From Brachypodius melanocephalos (lineage: Eukaryota; Chordata; Aves; Passeriformes; Pycnonotidae), in the NCBI GenBank assembly GCA_013398615.1, contig VZSR01003807.1, positions 4,556,307-4,620,306 on the forward strand: 64,000 bases of DNA, in the 5' to 3' direction. The translations under genes and the position numbers were made by a program. Shown here piece after piece: positions 23,001-35,135 of the stretch (the first letter of the stretch is position 1; each line of letters starts with the position of its first letter). Below the pieces are notes generated by a model. It did no database searches, was not told the DNA's origin, and saw only the letters and a list, made by a program, of their open reading frames with translations.

Positions 23001-24793
23001 TATATTGTGTCATTTGAACTATATTTTTAAGGTTATAATTCCCTGGTGACTCACCTTGAGACATCTGGATTAGTGTCAGAACTGGTATCCAATGAATGGA
23101 TAAAAATTACAAGTACTCTGAAGAGCAATGATTTTTGTTCAGTGTCCTGTCTATAAAAATGTAACACTAATTCAATTGATACTACTGAAAATAAGTTAAT
23201 TAATGTGTGCAAAATGCGCAGTTAGAAGTGCTCTGTTGATGGCAGATCTAGATGACAGAGGAGTTCTCCTCTTCGTTTTTTGTCTATCCTATGACGTGTT
23301 TTCCTTGAAAAGTAATGTTCCTGCTTTGGCTGAATTGCTTGTTGTCACTAACTGAATGCATGTGGTGATCTCAGAAGAACTCTAACAAAATTAAGGCCCA
23401 CAGGGCAAAATAGAGCCAGATGCTGTGCTGCAGATTCTAATCTCCCATCATGGTCTGCCATTCACTAAGTCATATAACTGCAATAAGTGAAGAATAAAAG
23501 GCAAAGTACTTATTTCTTAATTTTTGTTCTCTGTGACACGCACTGAGTGGCACTGGTGCAGTGTAAACATGGCTTTTGTGAGAACTTTTACTTTGTAGGT
23601 CATTAGCTGTTATGGGAGCCTTTTAAATGAGCTGATGTACTATTTCTTGTACTTTGTTCAGCTGGAAGATGTTCAGTCAGGAAGACAGAACTCTGCACAT
23701 GTCATGAAAAACTACCCTCTTCTGACTTCCACTGACATTTTTGGATTTTTTGTCATTAATTGGTTTACCCAGAATTTGTTAATGTTAGTCCCAACATGTG
23801 GAAACGGACACCACCACTACTCTATAAACAGTTTCCAGTAGTATAAAATAAAATTCTGATAAAAAAATCTGAATATTACTGCACTTGAAAAATTAATACC
23901 TGGTAAGATAAACAGTATGCTTCAAAACAGCTGCTTTTTCACAGAATGCTTGATTCCATAATCTTCTATAAGATTATGTTGTTTGTCATTGACAGTCTAT
24001 CTGTGGAAGTGGCTGGTGGTATGGGAGGGACAAAGGATTTTCTATGGATTCAATACAAAGTGCTTTGGGATAAGAATTTTTGAGACAATGTCACTGAATG
24101 AACAGGAACTCGCACACATAGAATTCTGAGAACAGACAGCCTGTTGCACTTATGGCAAAGATCTGCAGCGTTGGCAGAAGGTAGGGAGGGAGTAACACAG
24201 CCAAAGAGCATCCATTCAATGCATAGGTAGGAAGTGAGCCTTTCCAGGAAAGATTGTTTCAGGTTTGCTTAGATCTTGAGAGCTTTGTTCAAGAATATAT
24301 TTTGTGAACTATCTTAAGTGACTTACAAAGTAAGTAGATGGTTTATGTAATTTCTTTGACTTAATGGGAGTTTTAGGAGGCCAGTGGCCTGTAAGAAGTA
24401 TTCAAGTGGTAAGTTGTACTTGAGATACGGTGATGGGTGATATCTCCATATTCAAACTTCATGGAAATTCCCGTTGTATGTAAAAGGAAGAATGCTAGTG
24501 TAAGAATCCCACAGCATTAAGCAATTAGTTCTTTAGAGTGTTCACTAAGTCTAACATGACTTTGTTCTGTACTATTCTTGTGTGGTTTTTTGAGGCAAAT
24601 CAGCTTTACTGTTCTAGCTTTATTTCTAATGTCCCTTGAGGAGTACCCAGGTTGCAGTTTCTGTTTACTTACATGGTCAATGGGAGCGATTAATGTTTGA
24701 AAGAAACAAAAGAGTGTTTGGTACTATTATTGTATACTGTAATGAGATTTTCAACTAACCCCAAATAAAAGCCTCCCTCTTTCCTGGTTCTAG

Positions 24794-24893
24794 CATCTCT
24801 CTTATGGCAATGGTAGCTTACACGTTGATGCAGCCTTCCAGCAGACGCTCTGGAGTGTAGCCCCAATCAGTTCAGGGAGTGAAGTTGCCCAAG
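24794..24893 (+). CDS. RYR2: RYR2 exon 9 (H193-Q225 plus first base of G226)
   Basis: These 100 bases encode 33 residues, beginning HLSYGNGSLHVDAAFQQTLW, plus one base of the next codon. They close the domain A beta-trefoil and form the linker into domain B. The acceptor is GGTTCTAG and the donor GTAAGA. Near the end the protein has valine in SGSEVAQ, where I recall alanine in human. The exon lies 11.9 kb from exon 8 and 3.4 kb from exon 10. Confidence 0.97.
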
Positions 24894-27800
24894 GTAAGAT
24901 TGACTCAACTTTAATTATTGAAAGATTGATAGTAAATTAAATACTTTAAAAAATCAAATTATTATGCCAAGTGTGGGAGTGGTTTTCTCCTATGTAACCA
25001 TTTAATACAATAAATAAATATACAACTGTTCTTAAAACAGAGGGAAGATTATACTGAAAGTAACACTGACAGTTTCTGCGTATTTTTGCTGAATACTAAA
25101 CAGCTCATTCAAATCTCATTTTGCTAAAGATATGATAATATTTGTAATGTGTTTTTTGAAATGGCTTTTGGTCCTGGTCTAAAATGTTATCTCAAATTAT
25201 TCTGATGTATGCAGTCATGGTTACGTGTTTCTGAGACTGAGTAAAAAATGGGCAAGAGGCTTGGAAGCAGGATGTGAAATCCTAAGACTGAAGATGGGAA
25301 ATGGTTTTATGGGTAACATGGTTGGAAAGAAAAACAAGAGGAGGGTTAAGACAGAAAGAGAATAGCTTTCAAGAAATGTTTATTTTATTTAGGAATTAGG
25401 AAGGAGTTTAATGTAATTTCTAACATTGAAAGGACAAGGATCCCTGAATTTATGCCATACTGGTTCCACGGAGAAGAACTGCATTTTTCTGAAAAGTCTG
25501 TCACAATGTAAAGCCTAAAGATTTCTACTTTCCTGCAGAACAACTGTTTTGAGTGGGTGTTGTAATAGAATCTGAAGAAGGTTAAAGCTGTGGGTTGTTT
25601 CATTTTGTGTGATTTTTTTTGATACTGTTTTTTAAAGAGGCAATACACTGCAATTTCACATCAATTATTTTTATCTGACGTATTTTAAAACTCAGTCATG
25701 GAATGTTCTTGCAACTTTGCTAATTCAGATTTTAGGGAGAGCGTATTCAACATCTCTTTTTTTATACAGTCATTGTGTTTTTACGTAAGAATCACTCTGC
25801 GTGTACAGATTCTCTGACATGGTTTATAATACAAATCATTATTAAAAAATGCCAGTGCATTGCTTGGCAGTGTCCTAAGCTTTATGGAGAAAACCTTTCT
25901 GTTAATGAGAAGAGAAGACCTTTTCCTTTTGCTCCTTCCTATTAATTCCATTCTGCTTGTCCTCCCACTGCTGGCACCACTGGTGTGTCATTCTTGGTAA
26001 TAATCCCAGCATGGTTTATGTGCTGAGACCCAGATTTGTGCTATGCCACATCTCTGCCTGGTGAACCTCACTACTGAGACCCGTCTGTCTTTTTGAGAAG
26101 CAGAAATCCACAATGACATGGTGTCATATTGTGTACTCATACTCCCAAGAAATAACGTGAAAATGATGTAATATGGTTTTTGTAGCTGTGCATTTATCTG
26201 TGTATGTGCCTGCTCTTTGTTGCTATACTTTTCCATTTTCATTTTCCTCAGGTGCTGACATTATCTTTTTTAAGCTGAGCATGTTTTCTAGAGAAGTTCA
26301 GCTGGCTAGTGTCAGAAAGGATTAGAGCAAAGTCCTTTTTCTTGAAAAAGTGGCAACTGTTCCTGTAATCAAGGTAGTCCTGTGGTGAAGGGACAGTGAA
26401 TCTCACACTGAGTGTGTAAGTCTTTATCTCTATGCCCTCAGTAAAACAGTAGCAAAGCCAGAGAAAATTACCTGAAAAGGAAGAAGGAAACAAACCTAGT
26501 TTTGTTAGTATCTGTAAATGCTTTGTCATATTCATAATTAAAATATCTATGTGTAGGAATAGCTGTACTACAATACCCTCTCTTAATCAAAAATTCCCAT
26601 TAAAAGTAGATTAATAAATTAAACTATTCAGTTAAATGAAATTATTTTGAAGTTAAAATAATGGATAATTAATCTGTGAGATGAACTAGGATATTGGAGG
26701 TAGTTTAAAGAAAAAAATTTCTTTTTACATGCATTTCTATAAAATTTGCTTATGTAGAAGTCAATTTATTGTTTAAGTCAAAACAGAGCTTTCGAGTTAA
26801 ATCAAGTAATTCTGCTAATTCTGTATGATGAAGTAGATGGGAATCACTTTAAAAACAAATTATAGAATTATATTGATTGACACAGGTCCATGTAAAAAGT
26901 AATGTATGTAACAAGAGTTACCTGGGCATACCCTGCTCTGTCAAAATCAAGAATTTAAAAAATCAGTGCTAAAATTTGCCACATAAATACCAATTTTATA
27001 CTGATCTCAAAGGTTTAAAAAATATATTCTGAAATATTACCTGATATATTCAGGAAGAAAATTTCATGTAGTTTCAAAATAAATATGTGAAAGGTGTGCA
27101 GTGTGACTGAAGGATCTCCAACACCCTTTCCCTGTACAGATCTGTCTTATTTCACAGCATTACTTATTAGTACAGACATTGCTTCGAAGTATAATTCCAG
27201 ATATAACACTTTAAAAATCTTGTTGTGATAACACTAAAGCCAGGCATTTATGTTATGGCATCCCACTCAAATGTAGAATTTGATATTGACTGTTTTTAGC
27301 AAGAAAGGAAGGTGAATTTAGGAAACAAATAAATTTGCTTGTCAGACTGAAAAAATACCATTGAATTAATTGAAAAAATACCAGTGCTTAAAACTTACTA
27401 AGTTTTAGCATTCTTCAGTTGCTGATTATAATAAAATATTTGTAGGATAACATAACATTATATTTCTTTTAAATGTCACATCTCTACTGCAAAAAGACTG
27501 ATGAAAAAAGATCTATTTTGTTAACATCTTACTGATTCAAATTATGCCCTTTTTTCAGCTTCTGGCTGCTAAGTCTTCAGATATTGTTATGCTGTGTGTA
27601 TGGTCTGTGCCTTAGCTTGTGACTACATGCACTTGTATACTGTAAAGCCAAGTGTTTGGCTGTGAACCTACACATGCAGTGAAGTTATTTGCAACATAGG
27701 AGTTTCCCTTTGAAATCCAAATAAATCCTGATTATTGGTTTTGAATTTTCTGTCAAGTAGAGCTTAGAATGGATCTTCCCAGTTTTGTTCACAGAGATGT

Positions 27801-28273
27801 TCCAAATACACCAACAAGTTGGTTAAAAATAATGAACTAACTAAATCAGTCCTTGTTTTTGTATGTTAACTGGAATTCTTATCTTAAATAAAACAAAAAG
27901 TGAGTAGGTAAGATGGAAGAGTTTCTCACTGTTTCTTTTGTAATCTGGGAAAGGAGTACTTGGTTCCTTGTTTTGGTTGGCTCAGTCTTTTTATAAGTTG
28001 TCATAACAATGTAGGATCCCTTGCTTGTGGCTTCTCTATCTTGCTCATCCTTCCCTAGCTGCTGTCTTGAAGCTTTTCCCACTTGGCAATGTTCAACTGA
28101 CTCCCCAGGATATGAGACATCTTCCCCTTCTTCTGACTCTTTTTTTAAAGTAATATAAAATTTCAAACAGGAAAAACTGAAATCAACCTGATAGTGTTTA
28201 TTATAGTTTGAACTATAGTTTTACGTGTTGCTGTGTGTAGAGAAATGTACTCGATTTTCTCTGTTTATTCAAG
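24894..28273 (+). other. RYR2: Intron 9 (3.4 kb)
   Basis: AT-rich intron. Several minus-strand open frames of 84-95 codons (for example around 26248-26535 and 27879-28166) show no recognisable domain. No mobile element is called. A stretch near 26030-26100 has a faint MIR-like flavour but not enough to claim. Confidence 0.85.
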
Positions 28274-28370
28274 GATACCTGATAGGAGGGGATGTCCTGA
28301 GGTTATTGCATGGTCACATGGATGAATGTTTGACAGTCCCTTCGGGTGAACATGGAGAAGAGCAAAGAAG
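28274..28370 (+). CDS. RYR2: RYR2 exon 10 (G226-R257 plus two bases of R258)
   Basis: These 97 bases complete G226 and encode YLIGGDVLRLLHGHMDECLT then VPSGEHGEEQR, ending in AG of a split arginine codon. This opens domain B, a second beta-trefoil of the MIR type. The VPSGEHGEEQ loop is diagnostic for RyR2 against RyR1 and RyR3, which differ strongly here. E243, a recalled human CPVT site, is at the expected position. The acceptor is TTATTCAAG and the donor GTAGGT. Confidence 0.97.
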
Positions 28371-31300
28371 GTAGGTCCCCATCTTATAACAGAGTAAGAG
28401 TAATGAATATTGCTGAATTACGTGTCAGTCATAGTACAGATGTTTGAAAGATGTTGTGATGAGATTTATTACCCATAAGAGTGAATATTGATATAAATTT
28501 TGGCTATAAGCCTTTCATATTTTCTGTATTGTTGAAGTGTGATTTCACTTACCTGTTGTAAAAGGAATAGTAATTTTTTTTGTAATTTGTTGTAATTTTT
28601 CCTGATTTAAGAGGACTGTGAATTAAATGTGTTGGGCTTTTCATTGCTGGATTTTTCTGTAATTACAAAAAATTCCTCAGGACAAGGTATGTAAGAATAC
28701 TGCCCAATCTTTAAAGGCAACTAATCTGGGATTAATCTCTTTAGAATTTATTTTATGGTTATTTTCTTGACTCAAGGAATCCTGGAATGGAAGTAGTGAT
28801 GACAACCTGGTATGTGTCTCTCTCTGTTAACTAAAAAATTGAAATGGTGAGAAGACTGACACAGTGGAGTGATTGCATCTGTCCTCTTTATTTGCTCAGT
28901 AACATATGCCCTAAGCTTCTTTTCAAGGGGCAGTGTCGTATAATTTATGTCTAACTTCAGGCTAAATGTTGCTAAATGCTACTAAATGGTATTTTGGAAT
29001 AATTTGTTTAATGCAGCATATTGGGTAGCTTAATTTCCATAGCAAAGGAAGTGCTATTCATTAACTCACTCATCAAAATGAGTTTTCTTGGTTTGCAAAT
29101 AGAAATGTCTTTAAAAAAGAGAGTAAATAAAGTGAAAAACACAAGGAAAAGACTCTGAAAGCTCTCATAGCAAAATTCTTCCATGAATATTTAAATGTTA
29201 AAGAGAAAAACCTCAGAGTTTTCTTATACAGCTGGTGACCAACACTTCATGGATATTTCTCATTTCAGACAAGGGAATAGTTTTTGAATGCAGAAGATAG
29301 TTCATAATGGTGATGCTTAAAATGTGATCACTTCATGTTTTAATTTTAGTTACCATGTGAGTGTCATTACAACTTGATCACTGCTATTATTATCCTCAGA
29401 CTGAAAGTGAGGAAAAATTAAGGTGATAAATAAATAGGATCCTATAGTGTTGGCTCTTACTTCAGTCTAAATACTGCAAAATTCTTTTTAAAAAGGTAGT
29501 TGCAGTGTAACTTTAGATTTATGAGGGAATCAAACACTTCAGTAATGAAGTTCAGTGATTAGTAGCATACTAAAAATCTGTCTCTTTTCAACAAGTCTGA
29601 CATTGTGTGTAAAACACAATAATGGAGTGTGAAGTTGCAAATTAAGAAAAAATTGGTGTGGTCTACTTGTGCATTCACATGATGCATCTTTCTGCCCTAT
29701 AACATGGGAAGAATGTAGCCAATTTCTTAATCTGCAGACCAGTGTCTATAAAAAAATCAGAAAATTGTATTTCTGTGGTGTCTGCAATGCTCTATGTTTC
29801 TTTATGCCTTTCCCATATCTGTCTAAAACCCCAAGAGAAGCAGAGCTAGTAGGCAACAAATCGTATGTATGTCTTTGTCTTTATTTTTCCTCATAGCAAT
29901 ACTGAGAAACCTTGCTTCTGAGTACTTCAAAAAAACAGACTTGATCTTCTGAAATGTACTGTTGTTCAGGAACTTTCTTTGATAAACAGGGAAAATAAAA
30001 ATAAGTTAGTTTGTTTTCCATACTCATATTCCTGCAGTTTTTCTATTTTTCTGAAATATTCTAAAGTATTTTTTACTAATAAACTTAGAATATAACTTAT
30101 GATAATTACATGGAGTTAGTTATAATCACTCTGTGACCCGTGTTTTCTCCTCTTGAATTATTAGTAAGTTTAGTTATTGCTTAAAACACCTATACTTCTA
30201 TTTCTAATTGGGACTGTCGCCTATTCAAAATAATTTGTGGCTCCTTTCAGTTTTCAGTATGTATGCATGTATCATTTTGATGGTTGTGATTCAACATCTG
30301 ACAGAATTGTTTAAAAATATGGGTAATTTTGTCAGGTAGGGAATTTTAAGACAAATTGTCTTTCATTTCGGTTTCAGTTCTGTAACTTTTGCACATGAGG
30401 CATACTAAGGTATGATCTATTTGAAGTACAATAATTCCATATCATCCTGTCATTGCCTCTTGAAGTAGTCTAGTGATAGATTATTGTGATTTTGTTTGGT
30501 TTGCTTTGTTCCAGCACACACCTGAAGAGCAGGTCTTCTCTGCAGAATGACAGCATAGAGGAGCGTTGAAGTACCATACCTGTCATGACTCACTCTGTCT
30601 CATTTTTATTTGTCTGCAGAGGGTTCCTCTTCATGCCTTTTCAAATAAATAAAAGATCAGAAAATCCTAAAATAACAGTTTTATTCTATAAAACCTGGTA
30701 TCTATTTCAGGGAATAAATAAATAGTTTAGATGTGAAGTATCCTCCTAGGCAGTTTCCAAAAATAACTGTAGTTTTACTCTATTCTTGTAACATTGGTAC
30801 AGTTTCATAAATTTTGAGTATAAAAGTGTTTCAAAGAGTACCAGGGGTTCAAAATAAAGCACACATTTTCAAGATGTTTATACTCTTGTACATATGAGAG
30901 TTTATACTCTCTCTTAGCACAGTGGAGACCTATGAAGCAGTGGCAGTGCAGATACTGTCTTCATGATTACAGTACCTAACAAACCTTCCTCTGAGTCAAG
31001 GTCATCTAAATCTATGCTGGAAGAGGCCTAGTACAGTGGCAGAAGGAGTCATATAAAAAGCTTATAAAATTATTTTCTGCATCTCATTTTTTTTTTCTTG
31101 AGTCTGTGCTGTGTTTCTTTGCTTAATTGTTGAGCTTCTGTGTCCCTCCATGTGGCCCTTAGATTGTGGTACTGTGATCCCTGGAAGGTAGGGTGGAATC
31201 ATTGTGTTGTGGAAGAGGCACTTTGCTGTCAAGTCAGAAACTGAACTTTTTCTTATGAAGCAGTTTCAAGTAGATCCTCTGTGAAGTTGTTAGATGAAGT

Positions 31301-33949
31301 CTGCTTTGTAATCAGAAAAGATTCTCATTGGAAGCAGTACAAATGGAGAAGTTTGTGGTAATATGATGCTTTACTTGATATTATAGTAGAGGAATATAGT
31401 GCTATTATTTTTTAAATGCCATAGGCAGTGGGGAAGATGCCCTCGTAGTCTTCACTCACTGACCCAGCCAAAGAACAAAAACGGAATAGGTAGAAGGTCA
31501 AGTACATGCAATTTCCCCCATGTAAATATAACTTACTGCATATTCTAGTTAGGTATGTTACTGTTTAACGTAGCTAGTTTAAGCTGTGTGCATAGAATCC
31601 TTAAACTGTGTTTTTATTCCTCAAAGTCCCTTAGTTATCTCTAGCAAGCTAGACCTAAATTTGCAGAGTAGCTCCTTAAGTCAAATTTCAGAAGCATTTC
31701 TGGGTATATTAAAAAAATAGGTACAGTTATAGACAGACAAGAGGACTCATAGTATTATCAGTTTGGTGTTCTTACGGTGGTCACTTTGATCTCCATCTAT
31801 CTTCAAAACCAGGGCAAACTTCTGCAGCAGCACAGTAGCTGTGAATCCATATTTGTCTTGACTTTTCCTTCAGTCTCTGTCTGCATAGTCTGTGATGTAG
31901 ATCCCATCATAGGACCTGATAACAAGCAGTTTGTTAGTAGGAATGAGGCAAACCCACCATAGTTTCCTTGATTTATGTATGTTTTTTAAATTTAAATGAA
32001 GGATTGCAGAGCCTTCTTTTCTATATTTTCCCTCCAGTTTCATACAGGAGAATTTTTTAAAATAATTTTTAGTACTTTTTTTTTTTAAGGTTATATATGA
32101 TTATCCAGCAGAAGATTTAAATCACTTTTTGTATTACTAGTACCTTGGAATGGTCTTTACTTTCCTTTCACATCTTTTCCTGATGAAATTGTGACCTTTT
32201 TTTAAAAAACGTGTTATTTGGTAATTATAGTATTGAGTCTTCACTTTTGAATTTGTAGTATCAAAGGAATGAATACATTTATTCTAATTATAATGAGAGT
32301 TGGTATTTAGAGCATGTATACATTAAAGTGCTTCTCTGAAGTTGCTTTCCATTGGTTCACTCTCCGACAAAAAAGCCTAAAAATGTTCATAATGAGTTTA
32401 TCACAATGGAATCAGCACTTTTCCTCCCCCCCTTTCTTTTTGGAGTTCAATTAAATGGAATTGTTTTACGTTATTGACATTGTTGCATTGTGTGTGTCAT
32501 TTCTAGTGTCCTGTAGAAATGTCAGCTGGTTTTTAATTCAGGCATGACTGTAGAGTTTTGGGTTGCTTTCTTGTGTTGGGGGGATATGTTTTGTGGTTGG
32601 GGTGGGGTTTTTTGTTTGTTTCTTTCAGTGGTTCGTTGGTGAGTTTTTTGTGATTTTTTTTTTTTTCATAGTAGTCCCCAAAAAAGCTAATGGCAGATAG
32701 CAGTAGAAGTACGTAATCAAAATGACATGGGTTTTTATTTTTCTATTGGGCTCTGGGGCTTGCTTTTGGTTATACCACCATCTTTCACATTCTTTTAGAA
32801 CTTAAATACGTCACAGAAGTAGGGCTCTGATAGTCATAGCTCCCAGTGTAGAAAAGAACCATGAGTGCTTCCATCGCAGCTAATTTGCATTTTGATTTGC
32901 AATATGTGTTTTAAAGTGGTGACTGCAGTGCAGTTTGGTCCCTTCAGAAATATTTCTTTATGGAAAGCAATTACCTGTGACAGAGAGAAAAGTGCTCCTG
33001 GCTTTTCAAAGTATTGTTTGGGCTGCAGCAGACTCCAATTTCTCAAACCATCCATTCAGAATAGGTCTTCATGAGGAAATGGATAAATGTAGCTTAATTT
33101 CAGAAGCAGTTTTACCATTCCTGCCTTTGAGACTTGCTTTGGGTGAAATATCTTGTGTTAAGGCTTTCGTAAATTACATTGAACACTTAATGTTAGTCTC
33201 CGGGATGGACAGGCTTTTAAAGTGATGGTCAAAATCAGTATGACTTAGCCAATCCCAGCTCCTTTTTAATTTTCCATGCCATTCTCTGATACGTTTTCTC
33301 ACAGCATTACAAGCTAATGAGTCTGTTGTACCTCAGCAAATATGGGATCTGGCATGTGTGGAGTGTGATTTATGACTGAAATGTGAACTCAAAAAGTTTT
33401 CAATCAGCATAAGTCAATAACCTTTCCCCTGCACCGCAAACAACTCTTGAGCCTTGAATAATGGTGGCTATGCTTTTAAAAATTATTTTGAAAACATGCA
33501 TAGAGCTCTTTAGTGACTGATTTTTCAAACTAAAACCAGCCTTGTCTGTCATTGAGAGGAGTCAAAATATTTCTTTCACTTGAACTTTGACATCTTATTT
33601 GTGTTTATTAATTTGTATGTGATCCAGGTACACTATTGTTTGTTGCCCTGATTCATTCCAAGCAACTGAGATTTGTTCCATTATTTTCTTGCTGTGGAAT
33701 TTAGGATTTGCAGATTTGTCAACCAAGACTACTTCAGCAGTATTGAAGCACTGGCATTTAATGTAATTTATTTTAACCTCATTTAATTCCCATTTGTAGT
33801 CAGTGAGTTTCAGTGAAATGATTGCCCTCTCTCTGCTGAACAATACTTTAGTAAGAATATAAATTCAATACTGTTTCTCCAGGGAGTTTGACACGTGGTG
33901 GTCTATTTTAAACCTGTGTAATTAATTCATTATTGTAATTCAGGGTGAT

Positions 33950-34180
33950 AGATTCAGACGTGGAGCTTCCCTTTTGACGTTTAGTGTCTGTTTGCCTCTG
34001 CATCCCCTCTTGGAAAGCTGGAGCAGTGCGCTGGAGTGAGCCGGGGAGAGCAGGACTTGTTCCTGCCGAGGCCGTGGCGCTGTCCGTGGTGCTGCACACG
34101 CAACCGCGACACAGGGAGACAAATGCGGTGTGCAGCCCCAGCTCTAGTCTGGATTGCGGCGAATTAAACAGATGAACGAC
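33950..34180. promoter_or_regulatory. CpG islet inside intron 10
   Basis: About 15 CpG dinucleotides occur in some 220 bases, with locally high GC content, whereas flanking intron sequence is nearly CpG-free. Open frames run through it on both strands because stop codons are rare in GC-rich DNA; none resembles a known protein. It could be an intragenic regulatory element or minor promoter, or an unrecognised young insertion whose CpGs have not decayed. It is too short for a standard CpG island of 500 bases. Confidence 0.45.
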
Positions 34181-35094
34181 CTAGTCAGGAAAAGGATGGT
34201 GTTTTAAATTTAACTTACAGCCATAGGTCAGACCAAAAAATGACTTCATTACACCAACTTCATCATTAACTAGATGAAGGTTTTTAATAAAGGTTAGCTG
34301 AAAAGTCTCAAAGGTTCTGAATTGCATATAGATATTTGATTTTGAAATAAACATGGTTAATATCCTTAATCTAGAAATGTAGAATATATGGCTAAAATGC
34401 ATTGGAAAAAATAGGAAAAAAGTCACAAGTTAGTCTGGTGGGTATGGCTCTGAAGATACAAGCTTTGAGGAAAACTAACACTCATTGTAGCTTCTTGTCT
34501 TCTCTTTTTCTGCTGTTGTTTGTATTTTCCTTATACACTTAAATTACCCATAATATCATAATTAGGTTTTGTAATCTGGAGGTTTTCTCTACTGTTTGGC
34601 AGGTGTTGTGCTTCTTCTTTGCACCTTGCAACTCAAGGTTTTTTTCATCCTGTCAATGTAAATGTCTAGTAAATCTTAGCTAGAGATTTTTTGTGCTTCA
34701 ATTACTTCACGTCATTAAAAGCAATGTTTCATTTGACCTAGCAGTACCATACATGATATGACTTACTAGTGTCAGCTTACGGAAGGATTCAAATGTTATG
34801 AATCATCCATCCTCTTCAGCACTGAACTGTTGTCAGAAGTGTATAAAAAGAAATGAGGTGCATCCCATCAAATAATGATATATAGAGCAAGTACTAAGGA
34901 AGTTGGTTTGAGCAATCATAGAGCAGTTTACTACATTTATTTTTATGAAAAAAGGTAAAAATGAACTTTCAATTCCTTAGCATAAAAACTTTTGAGATGG
35001 TCTGGGTTATGAACTTACTCATCTACTCTGGGATGATGTTCAGCATGCATGCTGTTATGGTAAAAGCAAAGTGACTTGCCTTTCATTGAAGAAA

Positions 35095-35135
35095 TCTTTT
35101 ATTCAAAATATTCTTTTATTCAAAATATTCTTTAT
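35095..35135. repeat. 17-base tandem repeat, about 2.4 copies
   Basis: The unit TCTTTTATTCAAAATAT occurs at 35095-35111 and 35112-35128 without mismatch, followed by the start of a third copy. It looks like a recent slippage-type duplication. Confidence 0.92.

Larger units (their letters stand above)
12908..24793 (+). other. RYR2: Intron 8 (11.9 kb, longest in window)
   Basis: This intron holds a CR1 3' fragment (13730-14160), a possible MIR-like relic (16180-16310), a C-rich decamer repeat (16957-16986), an A/C-only simple repeat (17865-17933), a purine-biased block (about 18200-18900), a minus-strand CR1 fragment (18903-19097) and a clearer MIR-like relic (about 19938-20060). The rest is AT-rich sequence in which I recognise nothing, including 20.1-24.8 kb. 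Confidence 0.85.

Noticed and set aside
26030..26110. Possible MIR-like relic in intron 9
   Set aside because: Only scattered short matches (CCCAGATTTG, TGCCACATC), with no ordered phrase series.
33984..34175. Open frames on both strands through the CpG islet
   Set aside because: Several frames are open at once because GC-rich sequence has few stop codons; none resembles a protein. The compositional signal is reported instead.
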